Assembly (NCBI RefSeq): GCF_017498545.1
Contig: NZ_CP071793.1
Span: forward strand, 4,055,001 to 4,119,000
Length of the DNA stretch: 64,000 bases
Origin: Sulfidibacter corallicola
Lineage (GTDB): Bacteria > Acidobacteriota > Holophagae > Acanthopleuribacterales > Acanthopleuribacteraceae
Direction: 5' to 3'
The notes below the pieces were generated by a model that did not search any database, had not been told where the DNA came from, and was given only the letters and a program-made list of their open reading frames with translations. Every line of letters begins with the position of its first letter. Position 1 is the first letter of the stretch. A program made the translations under genes and the position numbers. Shown piece by piece: positions 17,205 through 26,230 of this stretch.

Positions 17205-17774
17205 ATGAAGCTTTTGTTTCGTGTGGGTCTCTTGATGTGCGCCCTGATATCGCTGGGATGCAAAGACGAGGATACCGAAAAGGCAAAAAAACTCTACGAC
17301 CGCGCCGACCTGTATGCGGAACGCCGCGAATTCCGCCAGGCCATCGAAATCCTGCAACGCATTCAGATCGATTACAGCGAAACCTCCTACGCCAAGAAGG
17401 CCGAGAACGAGATCGAAGAATTGCAGCGCGTGCAAAATATGTTGATCGACAATGAGCGCGACTCGATCCACTCCAACTTCCAGCGGATCCACCGTGCCCT
17501 GGAACACTACAAAGTTCGCTTTCTCGCCTACCCGCTTACGCCGGAAGATCTCAAGAAGCTTCCGCCGGTGGTCACCCCGGAATGGGAAGATCCCTGGGGC
17601 AACCCCATCCACTACAAGCCCACCTACAGTTCTGCGCGGATCCCCAAGCGCGCACCCGACGGTTACGTTCTGGCCACGTTCGGCAAAGACGGCCTTCCCG
17701 GTGGGGTCGGTCAAGACCAGGATCGCTATTTTTCCAACAACAAGGAAGTGGACAACATTCTCGACGGCAAGTAG
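17205..17774 (+). CDS. Lipoprotein with GspG-like pseudopilin C-terminal domain
   Basis: 189-residue predicted lipoprotein (signal peptide ending ISLGC). After the lipidated Cys comes a helical TPR-like segment (KAKKLYDRADLYAERREFRQ). Next is a domain resembling the C-terminal half of the type II secretion major pseudopilin: DPWGNPIHYK, then a calcium-loop-like FGKDGLPGGVGQDQD. The prepilin cleavage motif of real GspG is absent and is replaced by lipid anchoring. GAGG at 17194-17197 gives proper spacing to ATG 17205 rather than 17199. Its role is unknown, perhaps a periplasmic assembly or secretion accessory. Confidence 0.7.
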   Translation: MKLLFRVGLLMCALISLGCKDEDTEKAKKLYDRADLYAERREFRQAIEILQRIQIDYSETSYAKKAENEIEELQRVQNMLIDNERDSIHSNFQRIHRALEHYKVRFLAYPLTPEDLKKLPPVVTPEWEDPWGNPIHYKPTYSSARIPKRAPDGYVLATFGKDGLPGGVGQDQDRYFSNNKEVDNILDGK

Positions 17775-17896
17775 CGCCACCGCATTTACGGGGAACCTCG
17801 CCTTCGGCACGGCCGATCGCGGGGTTCTTCTCGTTTCAGGCCATCGATACCCAGATCCTTTTCTCCAACCGCTTCTCTCTTTTCAAGGATGATTTC

Positions 17897-18994
17897 GTGA
17901 ACATCAAAAACGCCGTTCTCAAGCAGCTCGATTCGGTCGTCCACTCTTTCAAGACCGTCGAAGAAAAAATGGCCGATCCGCACATCGTCGCCGATGCCAA
18001 CCAGTACAGCAAACTGGCGAAGCAGTATCGGGACATGGCACCGATCATCGAGGCCTACAACCGATACCGGGGGGCGTCGGACGAAATCGAGGAGTACGAG
18101 TCCCTATTGGCCGGTAAAGACGAAGATCCGGAGCTGGTGGAACTGGCCCGCGAGGGTCTGCCCGCCGCGAAAGAGACCGCGGAAGAGACCTTTTTGGAGC
18201 TGCAACGCCTGCTCCTGCCCAAAGATCCGCTGGACGGCAAGAACATCATCTTGGAAATTCGGGCCGGTACGGGCGGTGAAGAGGCCGGCCTGTTCGCCGC
18301 CGAAATGTTTCGAGCCTACAGTCGATTCGCGGAAACCAATGGCTGGAAGGTCAATGTTTCCAGCATCAACGAAACCGGCATCGGTGGGGTCAAGGAGGTC
18401 AGCGCGGTCATCGAAGGTTCTGATGTCTATTCGAAGATGAAGTACGAATCCGGAACCCACCGCGTCCAGCGCGTTCCCCAAACCGAAACGCAGGGCCGGG
18501 TCCACACCTCGGCGATCACGGTCGCCATCATGCCGGAAGCCGAAGACGTGGATGTCGAAATCAAGGAAAGTGACCTGCGCATCGACCGTTTCCGCAGCTC
18601 CGGCGCGGGCGGACAGCACGTCAACACCACCGATTCGGCGGTACGCATCACCCACAACCCGACCGGTGTGGTGGTCTCCTGCCAGGACGAGCGCAGCCAA
18701 ATCAAGAACCGCGAGAAGGCGATGCGCATCCTGCGTGCCCATCTCTACGACCTCAAGCTGCGCGAGCAGCAAGACAAGGTCGCGGCCGATCGCAGGAGCA
18801 TGGTCGGCAGTGGAGATCGATCCGAAAAGATCCGCACCTACAACTTTCCCCAGGGGCGCGTCACCGATCACCGCATCAAGGTCACACTCTACCAACTGGA
18901 CCATTTCATGAACGGGCAGATGAAGGAAATGATCGAGGCCTGCCGCTCCTCCTTCGAGGCGGAACGCATCAAGGAAGAGTTCGGTCAGGCCTGA
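17897..18994 (+). CDS. prfA: Peptide chain release factor 1
   Basis: Class I release factor that recognises UAA and UAG and triggers peptide release on the ribosome. It has 365 residues. The codon-recognition PxT tripeptide appears as PQT (194-196, in RVPQTETQGR), distinguishing it from RF2 (SPF). The catalytic GGQ is at 238-240 (SSGAGGQHVN). The start is GTG 17897 with AAGGAT six bases ahead; the frame is open much further upstream but without homology. It overlaps prmC by one base (TGATG), the usual RF1-methylase pairing. Confidence 0.96.
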   Translation: MNIKNAVLKQLDSVVHSFKTVEEKMADPHIVADANQYSKLAKQYRDMAPIIEAYNRYRGASDEIEEYESLLAGKDEDPELVELAREGLPAAKETAEETFLELQRLLLPKDPLDGKNIILEIRAGTGGEEAGLFAAEMFRAYSRFAETNGWKVNVSSINETGIGGVKEVSAVIEGSDVYSKMKYESGTHRVQRVPQTETQGRVHTSAITVAIMPEAEDVDVEIKESDLRIDRFRSSGAGGQHVNTTDSAVRITHNPTGVVVSCQDERSQIKNREKAMRILRAHLYDLKLREQQDKVAADRRSMVGSGDRSEKIRTYNFPQGRVTDHRIKVTLYQLDHFMNGQMKEMIEACRSSFEAERIKEEFGQA

Positions 18995-19869
18995 TGGAAG
19001 TCGATCGTTTCATCGCGGAACAGGTGGCGGGATTCGCCAAGGACGATCGCGCCACCTCTCGGCGCCTTTTGCGCCAATTGATCGCGGAACGCCTGGGCCT
19101 CCCGGAGAGCCACCTGCTCTCCCACCCGGAGCGGGAATTGCCGGCGGAGTTGGTCAGCGACCTGCGAGAAGAGGTGCAGCGGCTTCAGGCGGGTCAACCC
19201 TGGGCCTACAGTTTCGGGCACGTTCCCTTTCTCGAGGATTCCTTTCGCATCGACCGCCGCGCCCTGGTTCCCAGGCCCGAAACCGAAGAGCTGACGCGAC
19301 TGTTCATCGAGCGCCACCGCACGAAGCCACCCACGACCATTTTGGACATGTGCTGCGGTAGCGGGGTGATCGGCCTCAGCCTGGCCCGCGCATTCCCCCG
19401 CTCTCGGGTCTGGCTGACGGACCTTTCCCAGGAAGCCCTGAGCCTGGGCCGCGAGAACGCGGCGTCGTTGGCACTGCAGGACCGGGTGACCTTCCTCCAA
19501 GGAGACCTGTGGGAGGCGGTTCGTCGAGGCGTTCACGCAACGCTGCGGTTCGATCTCGTCATCGCCAATCCGCCCTACGTGGCCGAGAACGACACCTTGG
19601 ACGACAGCGTGATCGCGTTCGAACCACCGCTCGCCCTCTTCAGCGAAGACGATGGTCAGAAACATATCAAAATCATTTTGAAGGATTTATACCGGTTTCT
19701 CGCCGTCCCGGGTCGCGCAGGCTTCGAGTTGGGCCACTACCATCACCAGACTTTGACAAATTTTCTTCAACAAAATTTTGACACGGGCGATTACAATTGG
19801 GAGCTCGATCAGCACGGCGTGCCGCGCTTTCTGGTGTTCGACCGGGGCGCGAAGGGGCATGCCGAATGA
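18994..19869 (+). CDS. prmC: Release-factor glutamine methyltransferase
   Basis: S-adenosylmethionine-dependent enzyme that methylates the Gln of the GGQ motif in release factors and speeds termination. The 291-residue protein has an N-terminal helical domain (1-85), RRALVPRPETEEL, the SAM-binding loop LDMCCGSGVIGLSLA and the catalytic NPPY motif (IANPPYV). The start ATG shares its A with the prfA stop, so the two products are translationally coupled. Confidence 0.95.
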   Translation: MEVDRFIAEQVAGFAKDDRATSRRLLRQLIAERLGLPESHLLSHPERELPAELVSDLREEVQRLQAGQPWAYSFGHVPFLEDSFRIDRRALVPRPETEELTRLFIERHRTKPPTTILDMCCGSGVIGLSLARAFPRSRVWLTDLSQEALSLGRENAASLALQDRVTFLQGDLWEAVRRGVHATLRFDLVIANPPYVAENDTLDDSVIAFEPPLALFSEDDGQKHIKIILKDLYRFLAVPGRAGFELGHYHHQTLTNFLQQNFDTGDYNWELDQHGVPRFLVFDRGAKGHAE

Positions 19870-20098
19870 TCGACCCAAACCGGGAGCCGTCCAGCCGCAG
19901 CGCGGCGACTTCATTCGGGCTTCATACTTTTTTCATACCCAAAGATCACACTTGGCCACATCAGCCTGAGCGCCGCCGGTTCTCCCGTAAGATCGCATTC
20001 TATGGCGACCCTCCTCGGGTAAAGATCGGGACCTTCAGCAGCATGCCTCGGCGCAGAGACGGCTAGAACACTTTTTTTGGGAAAGGAACATAAGCACT

Positions 20099-21397
20099 AT
20101 GGATAAACTCGTGATTATCGGAAACGGACCCCTCGAAGGCGAAGTCCGCATCAGCGGCGCGAAAAATGCGGCACTGCCCAGTCTGGCCGCGAGTATTTTG
20201 ACGGCCGACACCCTTCACCTCACCAACCTTCCCATGGTCCGCGATATTCACACCATGTGCAGCCTGCTCCAAGAGATGGGCCTGAACGTCGTCTTGGGCG
20301 ACGAGGAGGTCTCCCTCTTCGGCGGCTCCATCAATTCCCACATCGCCCCCTACCAACTGGTCAAAACCATGCGAGCCTCGATTCTCGTGCTCGGCCCGCT
20401 GCTGGCCAGGTTGGGCGAGGCCCAGGTCAGCCTGCCCGGTGGATGCGCCATCGGTGCCCGCCCCGTCGACCTGCACCTTTCCGCTCTCGAAAAAATGGGT
20501 GCCGAGATCAAGCTGGAGCACGGGTACATCGACGCCAAAGCCAAACGCCTCAAAGGTGCGGAAATCTTTTTCGAGAAAGTCACGGTCACCGGAACCGAGA
20601 ACATCATGATGGCGGCCACCCTGGCGGAAGGCACCACGGTTCTGCTGAATGCCGCGAGGGAGCCGGAAGTCGAGGATCTGGCCATCCTGCTCAACGCCAT
20701 GGGCGCCCGTATCGAAGGTGCAGGAACCGATCGCATCGTCATTCACGGTGTCGACGAACTGCACGGCACCCATCACAGCATCATTCCCGATCGCATCGAA
20801 ACCGGTACCTACGTTTGCGCCACGGCCGTCACCCGAGGCCGGGTCTCGATCACCAACACCGCCCCCAAATACCTGGGCCGGTTTCTCGAGGCCATGCAGC
20901 GCGCGGGCCTGCCGATGGAACTCCACGAGAATCGCATCGAAGTCTTCCCGCACGACGGCCTGCGCCCCTGCGACGTGGAAACCCAACCCCATCCCGGTTT
21001 CCCCACCGACATGCAGGCTCAATTCATGGCGACCATGACCCAGGCCAAGGGCGTTTCGACCATTACCGAAACCATTTTCGAGAATCGCTTCAATCACGTT
21101 CCCGAGTTGAACCGAATGGGCGCCCACATCCAGATCAATGGAAACACCGCCGTCACCAGCGGCGTCACGCCGCTTTCCGGCGCCCAGGTCATGGCCACCG
21201 ATCTGCGGGCCAGCGCCTCCCTGGTCATCGCGGCCCTGATCGCCGATCAGGAGACCACCATCGACCGCATTTACCATCTGGACCGCGGGTACTACGACCT
21301 GGAGGGCAAACTGCGCAATCTGGGCGCCAAGATTCGCCGTATCAAAAACGGCGATAGCGCCGTCCGCGAAGCGGTCGACGCCCTTTCGGGAAGCTGA
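20099..21397 (+). CDS. murA: UDP-N-acetylglucosamine 1-carboxyvinyltransferase
   Basis: First committed enzyme of peptidoglycan synthesis; it transfers enolpyruvate from PEP to UDP-GlcNAc in the cytoplasm. The 432-residue protein shows the paired inside-out alpha/beta barrel, with GAKNAALPSLAAS (Lys22-Asn23) near the start. The PEP-reactive Cys116 lies in LPGGCAIGARPVD, meaning sensitivity to fosfomycin is expected. DLRASASLVIAALIAD marks the C-terminal part. GGGAAAGGAAC lies before the ATG. The 229 bp upstream hold no recognisable gene. Confidence 0.96.
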   Translation: MDKLVIIGNGPLEGEVRISGAKNAALPSLAASILTADTLHLTNLPMVRDIHTMCSLLQEMGLNVVLGDEEVSLFGGSINSHIAPYQLVKTMRASILVLGPLLARLGEAQVSLPGGCAIGARPVDLHLSALEKMGAEIKLEHGYIDAKAKRLKGAEIFFEKVTVTGTENIMMAATLAEGTTVLLNAAREPEVEDLAILLNAMGARIEGAGTDRIVIHGVDELHGTHHSIIPDRIETGTYVCATAVTRGRVSITNTAPKYLGRFLEAMQRAGLPMELHENRIEVFPHDGLRPCDVETQPHPGFPTDMQAQFMATMTQAKGVSTITETIFENRFNHVPELNRMGAHIQINGNTAVTSGVTPLSGAQVMATDLRASASLVIAALIADQETTIDRIYHLDRGYYDLEGKLRNLGAKIRRIKNGDSAVREAVDALSGS

Positions 21398-21749
21398 ATC
21401 GATCTACCCCTTGCAACCAAGCCGGCCGTCGTGCCAACCTTTGGCAATCGCTCATCCGGATGCCGAATGACGTAGAACGCACGACAGCCCGCTTCCGGTC
21501 GGGCACGATGTCGGCAATCGGAGTCCGGGCCTCGTCGACGAGCTCGAGGCTCGATCCCGCCGAGTTCGGACCTGACGGCCGGTATCGCCGTTCGGGAACG
21601 GGCACCGCTCACCACGTCGCGGTTTCCGGACGGGTCCCCATGGACCCCCGCCAGCTTCCGACACCGGTGCTCGGCTCGATTGCACCTCGCGATCACGTGA
21701 CGGGCCTCGGCGGGAGAGCCACGCCCTCACCGACCGAGGAGGTTCATCG
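21398..21749. other. Intergenic region after murA
   Basis: 352 bp with no gene I can support and no clear terminator. It ends with the GAGGAGG ribosome site (21737-21743) of the dehydrogenase gene. Open frames on both strands here lack family resemblance. Confidence 0.5.
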
Positions 21750-22667
21750 ATGAAGGTATTGATCAGCCAGGAAATCCACCCGTGTGGACCCGAAATGCTC
21801 GAAGCGGCGGGCTTCGAAGTCCGGTTGTGCACGTCGTCGGCACCCACCGACCACGCAACCCTCATGCGGGAACTGCCAGGCTGTGCGGCATTGATTTCGA
21901 TGCCGACAGACAGAATCGACGTTTCGGTCCTGGCCACGGCGGGATTGCGCGTCGTCGCCCAGCACGCGGTGGGATACGACAACATCGACCTGGCCGAAGC
22001 CGAGCGACAGGGTGTCGTGGTGACCCACACACCGGGTGCCGTCACCGAATCCACCGCGGAGATGACCTTCGCCCTGATGCTGGCACTCGCCAGAAGGCTG
22101 CGTGAAGGCGATCAATTGGTCCGGGACGGTCGCTTTCTGGGATGGCATCCCATGAATCTCTTGGGATTCGATCTCTTCGGCTCGCGGTTGGGCATCGTCG
22201 GTCCCGGCCGCATCGGCAGCGCCGTCGCCGTTCGGGCCCAAGCCTTCGGCATGGAAGTGATCACCCATTCCCGCAACTCGGGGATGTCGTTGGCTCGACT
22301 CCTTCGCGAAAGCGACATCGTTTCGCTCCACTGCCCTCTCACCGAAGCAACTCACCACTTGATCGACGCGGCCACCCTACGACAGATGAAACCGACCGCC
22401 GTCCTGATCAACACCGCCCGTGGTCCGGTGGTCAACGAGGCCGACCTGGTGGAAGCGCTCGAGCGAGGCATCATCGCCGGTGCCGGCCTGGACGTCTTCG
22501 AACGCGAGCCAGCGGTCCATCCGGGCCTGCTCGAATGCACCAACGTGGTGCTCGCCCCCCACCTCGGCACTTCGACCATCGGCACGCGGGCCCGCATGGC
22601 CAAGATGGCCGCCGCCAACGCGATCGCCGTGCTACGGGGGGATCCGCCTCCCAATCGCATCGCATAG
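21750..22667 (+). CDS. D-isomer-specific 2-hydroxyacid dehydrogenase (glyoxylate/hydroxypyruvate reductase-like)
   Basis: NAD(P)-dependent oxidoreductase of 305 residues that interconverts 2-oxo and D-2-hydroxy acids. It shows the family N-terminal segment VVAQHAVGYDNIDL, VTHTPGAVTESTAE, and a Rossmann motif in variant form (GIVGPGRIGSAVA). NTARGPVVNEADLVEAL carries the catalytic Arg, and the closing Glu and His lie in LDVFEREP and LAPHLGTST. The closest guess is glyoxylate reductase, but substrate cannot be read from sequence. The start is fixed by GAGGAGG seven bases upstream. Confidence 0.88.
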   Translation: MKVLISQEIHPCGPEMLEAAGFEVRLCTSSAPTDHATLMRELPGCAALISMPTDRIDVSVLATAGLRVVAQHAVGYDNIDLAEAERQGVVVTHTPGAVTESTAEMTFALMLALARRLREGDQLVRDGRFLGWHPMNLLGFDLFGSRLGIVGPGRIGSAVAVRAQAFGMEVITHSRNSGMSLARLLRESDIVSLHCPLTEATHHLIDAATLRQMKPTAVLINTARGPVVNEADLVEALERGIIAGAGLDVFEREPAVHPGLLECTNVVLAPHLGTSTIGTRARMAKMAAANAIAVLRGDPPPNRIA

Positions 22668-22696
22668 CGCGGCATGCTCCGGCAATCCGCCACCAC

Positions 22697-23095
22697 TCAA
22701 GAAGGTGCATCCATTTCATTGGACAGCTCGACCAAATTCTCGTCGGGGTCTCGAAAGTAAATGGAGCGCAAGGGAGCGCGAGCACCGGTACGCATCACCG
22801 GCCCACACTCCAGTTCGACACCGTTGGCGCGCAACACTTTCAGCCAATCCTCCAGAGGTTGGCGGGTGACGAAACAGAGATCCGCGGTACCGGGGCCCGG
22901 TTTGTGGGCGACCAAGGTCTGATCAGGTGGAATGGGCATCGGATGAAGGTTGATCTTTTGATTTCCAAAGCGCAACGCCTTTCTCCCCTCACCAAAGGTA
23001 ACCTCTTCCATTTTCAAAACGTTGGTATAGAACGCCAAGGTTCGGGTCATATCCGCAATCGTCAGAACCAGGTGATCCAATCGCTCGATGTGCAT
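22697..23095 (-). CDS. VOC (glyoxalase/extradiol dioxygenase) family protein
   Basis: 132-residue single-module vicinal-oxygen-chelate protein. The first metal ligand His is in MHIERLDHLVLTI, a second in KINLHPMP, and the Glu ligand near the end in RDPDENLVELSNE. Two beta-alpha-beta-beta-beta units are evident. Such proteins include lactoylglutathione lyases, extradiol dioxygenases and antibiotic-resistance enzymes; I cannot choose among them. AGGAGG precedes the ATG. It is convergent with the hydroxyacid dehydrogenase. Confidence 0.85.
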   Translation of the reverse strand: MHIERLDHLVLTIADMTRTLAFYTNVLKMEEVTFGEGRKALRFGNQKINLHPMPIPPDQTLVAHKPGPGTADLCFVTRQPLEDWLKVLRANGVELECGPVMRTGARAPLRSIYFRDPDENLVELSNEMDAPS

Positions 23096-23447
23096 GACAC
23101 CCTCCTATTGCGCCCATCATAGGCGAGACACACGAGCGAAACACGCGAAACCCTCGGCCAGAAAGTTCACCGCCGGAATACGCGGCCCCAACGGGCGGTG
23201 GCGAAGCAGCGCGGCGACGGTCAATGGAGCGCTGTCCTGGAACGCTCACGTTTCACAACGCCAAAGTGCACATTTTTATTTTTACTCCCGAAAAACAACC
23301 AAAAAGCTTGTTTTGAATCTTAATTAAATTGAATTACAACACCGCGAATGATATAACAGCCTCATGGCATTTTCACGCAATCCAGGACATGCACCCCACC
23401 TTTTGCATGATTTTGCATAACAACTCATGTACGGGAGTGAAGCGCTT
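23096..23447. other. AT-rich intergenic region with promoter and repeated octamer
   Basis: 352 bp between divergent genes, markedly AT-rich at 23270-23440. It contains the promoter at 23329-23357 and a directly repeated TTTTGCAT (23401-23408 and 23411-23418) just before the downstream gene, which may be an operator. No gene was found. Confidence 0.55.
23329..23357 (+). promoter_or_regulatory. Sigma-70-type promoter of the 119-codon gene
   Basis: TTGAAT (23329-23334), 17-base spacer, TATAAC (23352-23357). The leader would be about 85 bases and would include the two TTTTGCAT octamers downstream of the start site, a position suited to repression. Confidence 0.5.
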
Positions 23448-23786
23448 ATGAAAAAGACTGCGGGAAGACCCATGAAATACGCGCCTTTCCTTTTGGCACT
23501 GGACGATGATCAGGTGTATTCCCCCGCCACCATCGTGCGTCACGGCGAAGAGAAAGGCATTCTGGAACCCTGGGGAGACGATCCCGAGGACTATCGACGC
23601 CTGAAAATCAAGATCCGACACAGCCTGGCTCGGTTCAGCAAAAACCACGGCTTTCCCGATGAAGGAGACGGCATCGTCACCCTCGCCGGCCAGGCGCCGA
23701 CGCGCGGCTGGCTCGGAAGCCGCTGGAAGGAAGCGGTGCCGGAACGTCACAAAGCCACCAAAGCATCCAAACCGCTCAAAAACTGA
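23448..23786 (+). CDS. Hypothetical small basic protein (possible DNA-binding regulator)
   Basis: I do not recognise this 112-residue basic protein. It begins MKKTAGRPMKYAPFLLALDD, whose GRPxKY resembles the AT-hook-like openings of small DNA-binding proteins. It continues with VYSPATIVRHGEEKG and a helical region (KIKIRHSLARFSKNHGF) compatible with a winged helix. ATG 23448 is preferred to ATG 23427 because GGGAG lies ten bases upstream. It stands alone behind its own promoter with a repeated octamer, which suggests autoregulation; this is inference only. Confidence 0.6.
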   Translation: MKKTAGRPMKYAPFLLALDDDQVYSPATIVRHGEEKGILEPWGDDPEDYRRLKIKIRHSLARFSKNHGFPDEGDGIVTLAGQAPTRGWLGSRWKEAVPERHKATKASKPLKN

Positions 23787-24108
23787 AACACGAAGGCCTT
23801 CCGTGACAGGTCCCAAAGGAAACGATCCCGGTCCAGCCCATCAGCGGGCACCTCGCTCCCCGTCGTCCCCTCCCGTACAGACGACTCCCAACCGGACCCA
23901 TACCGTACGAGACCTTTCCGATCTTCCAGCTCCGATCGACCCCGATCCCCAACGGCGTGCATGCAAGGTGCTTCGAATGCGAAACGGCGGCCACGAGAGC
24001 AGCCATTACTCGGTACCGGCGAGTCGAGAATCACGGCGAATCAGGCACCCGCGGGCGGTCCGGATTTGTTATGATGCGCCAAAAGACATACCCACTGGAG
24101 ATGGTCGC

Positions 24109-25119
24109 ATGGTAGAAGCAATCATTTGGAAAAACACCCACTTGGAGCTCCTCGATCAACGAGTGCTGCCGTTCGAATCGCGATACGAAACCCTTCACAC
24201 AGCGGTGGAAACCGCGAACGCCATTCGGTCGATGGTCGTGCGCGGTGCACCCGCCATCGGCGTTACCGCGGCCTACGGACTGGTGCTGGCGCTGCGTCAG
24301 GATCCCAGTCCCGCGGCCTTCGCCGAGGCGTGTGACGTCCTTGCCGAATCTCGTCCCACGGCCGTCAATTTGTTCGACGCCATCGAATACATGAAAACCG
24401 GCCTGGGCGATCTGGAAGCGCTGGCCAACCCAGCGGAGAAGGCAGAATCCCTGGCCATCGCCTATCACCAGGACGATCTTCAGAAAAACCACGCCATCGG
24501 CAAGCACGGCGCCTCGGTTCTGGACGGCCAGCGCAACGTGCTGACCCATTGCAACACCGGATCTCTCGCCACTTCCGGTTGGGGTACCGCCCTCGGTATC
24601 ATCCGACAATTGCACCGCGAGAACCGCTTGAACATGATCTACGCCGACGAAACGCGACCTTTTCTCCAGGGCGCACGGCTCACCGTGTGGGAGTGCCGCC
24701 AGGATGGGCTTCCGGTCAAGCTGGTCACCGACGGCATGGGCGGCTACCTGATGAACGAAGACATGGTCGATTGCGTCATCGTGGGCGCGGACCGTATCGC
24801 CGCCAACGGCGACGCGGCCAACAAAATCGGCACCAGCATGCTCGCCATGGCCGCCAAATTCCACGACATCCCCTTCATCGTGGCGGCACCGACCACCACC
24901 ATCGATCGCAGAACCCCCAGCGGCAAGGATATTCCCATCGAGCAGCGGCCCACGACCGAGGTGAGCCACGTGCGCGGTCAAGCCATTGTCGAGGAAGACA
25001 CCGCTTGTATGAACCCCGCGTTCGACGTCACGCCGGCATCGCTGATTTCGGCCATCATCACGGAAGAAGGGGTATTTCGCTACCCTTATGATTTCAGCAA
25101 GGCGGCGAAACAGGCATGA
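24109..25119 (+). CDS. mtnA: S-methyl-5-thioribose-1-phosphate isomerase
   Basis: Methionine-salvage enzyme that isomerises methylthioribose-1-phosphate to methylthioribulose-1-phosphate. The 336-residue protein contains the family signatures MVVRGAPAIGVTAAYG, the catalytic Cys in LTHCNTGSLATSG, ADETRPFLQGARLT and the catalytic Asp in VIVGADRIAANGDAANKIGT. The start ATG 24109 has GGAG eight bases upstream; the frame extends further but without homology. It overlaps sfsA by four bases (ATGA), so the two form an operon. Confidence 0.95.
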   Translation: MVEAIIWKNTHLELLDQRVLPFESRYETLHTAVETANAIRSMVVRGAPAIGVTAAYGLVLALRQDPSPAAFAEACDVLAESRPTAVNLFDAIEYMKTGLGDLEALANPAEKAESLAIAYHQDDLQKNHAIGKHGASVLDGQRNVLTHCNTGSLATSGWGTALGIIRQLHRENRLNMIYADETRPFLQGARLTVWECRQDGLPVKLVTDGMGGYLMNEDMVDCVIVGADRIAANGDAANKIGTSMLAMAAKFHDIPFIVAAPTTTIDRRTPSGKDIPIEQRPTTEVSHVRGQAIVEEDTACMNPAFDVTPASLISAIITEEGVFRYPYDFSKAAKQA

Positions 25120-25817
25120 AATGGCCCGGCCCTATCGTATCCGCACGATTTTTAAAACGTTACAAACGCTTCTTCGCCGACTTCGAGACCGAAGACGGGC
25201 GCCAACTCACGGCCCACTGCCCAAATACCGGCAGCATGGCGACCTGCTACCTGGAAAACGCCCCCTGCCTGCTGACCCACCACGACGACCCCAAACGCAA
25301 GCTGGCCTATACCTGGCAAGCCATCGAAATGCCGGACGGTTGGACGGGCATCAATACCAACTTGGCGAATCACCTTTGCCGCGAGGCCATCGAAAACGGC
25401 CTGGTTCACCAATTGGGGGGATACGAGTCCATTCAGCGCGAACAGAAGTACGGCACCAACTCGCGGATCGATCTGCTGCTGAACACCTCGCAGGGGCCCT
25501 CGTGCTACGTGGAAGTCAAAAACGTCACCCTGCTTCTCGAGCCCGGCGTGGCCGCCTTTCCGGACGCGGTCACCAATCGCGGCACCAAGCACCTGCACGA
25601 ATTGACGGCGATCCTCGAAACCGGCCAACGCGCGGTGTTGTTCTTCTGCGTACAGCGCGATTCGGTGAACGAGGTGCGCCCCGCCGAAGCCTACGACCCC
25701 GAATACGCACGGGTTTTGCGCAATTCGGTCGAACGCGGCCTGGAGGTCTTCGCCTACCGCGCACACTTCGATTCATCCGGCGTCAGCCTGGATCGGGAAC
25801 TGCCTGTCGTTCTGTAA
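25116..25817 (+). CDS. sfsA: Sugar fermentation stimulation protein homolog
   Basis: SfsA-family protein of 233 residues. It has the conserved blocks RFFADFETEDGRQLTAHCPNT (N-terminal OB-like domain) and GTNSRIDLLL. A nuclease-like core follows with SCYVEVKNVTLL, FPDAVTNRGTKHLHEL and AVLFFCVQRDSV. The D/E-x-K pattern suggests a restriction-endonuclease-like fold; the true activity of SfsA is still unclear. Its ATG overlaps the mtnA stop. The stop codon lies inside a terminator stem. Confidence 0.93.
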   Translation: MKWPGPIVSARFLKRYKRFFADFETEDGRQLTAHCPNTGSMATCYLENAPCLLTHHDDPKRKLAYTWQAIEMPDGWTGINTNLANHLCREAIENGLVHQLGGYESIQREQKYGTNSRIDLLLNTSQGPSCYVEVKNVTLLLEPGVAAFPDAVTNRGTKHLHELTAILETGQRAVLFFCVQRDSVNEVRPAEAYDPEYARVLRNSVERGLEVFAYRAHFDSSGVSLDRELPVVL

Positions 25818-25866
25818 ACACCTCCGTAAAGATTAATGTTTTATCCATTGGTTACCGAGGTGTTTT
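25816..25866 (+). terminator. Terminator of the mtnA-sfsA operon
   Basis: AAACACCTC (25816-25824) pairs with GAGGTGTTT (25857-25865). One mismatch and a further four base pairs extend the stem, the loop is about 22 bases, and it ends in TTTTC. It is plausible as an intrinsic terminator beginning at the sfsA stop; the loop is long. Confidence 0.5.
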
Positions 25867-26230
25867 CACAACAGACTGGTGTTTTCTTTGTCTAAAGCTA
25901 CAAGGGCCACAAGATGTGAATTTTGTTTTCGTGCATTTTTGGTCGTTGAAAATTAAATTTCAAACCAAGGTTCACCTTTCGAAACAACTTCACAACGATT
26001 CGCTCCGCGTCGAAGCGCTCGCCAGGTGAAATTCCATCGAACAGGTCTCGGTCCACGACCGATGATTCGCCAGATTGGCGGCATTCCCTGACCACGTAGA
26101 ACCCTTTCGACCATTTCAGATCATTATCCCGGTCCGGTTTCAGATTACGGCACACGACTTTGTGGAAAAAAGAAGGGATTTCAATTACCCCGTGTAATAA
26201 GCTCAGCACCCATGTGCATGCAAGCTGATT
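25818..26230. other. AT-rich intergenic region after sfsA
   Basis: 413 bp of lower GC than its surroundings. It holds the sfsA terminator and a possible minus-strand reading frame (25898-26209) listed separately. Nothing else was recognised. Confidence 0.45.
25898..26209 (-). CDS. Possible hypothetical protein
   Basis: A 103-codon frame with a GTG start and no good ribosome site. The translation has a natural-looking composition (for example KWSKGFYVVRECRQSG and RIVVKLFRKVNLGLKFNF) and is AT-richer than nearby genes. I recognise no family. It could be a recently acquired small gene, a remnant, or a chance frame. It is kept at low confidence because it is the only candidate in a 413-bp gap. 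Confidence 0.25.
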   Translation of the reverse strand: MLSLLHGVIEIPSFFHKVVCRNLKPDRDNDLKWSKGFYVVRECRQSGESSVVDRDLFDGISPGERFDAERIVVKLFRKVNLGLKFNFQRPKMHENKIHILWPL

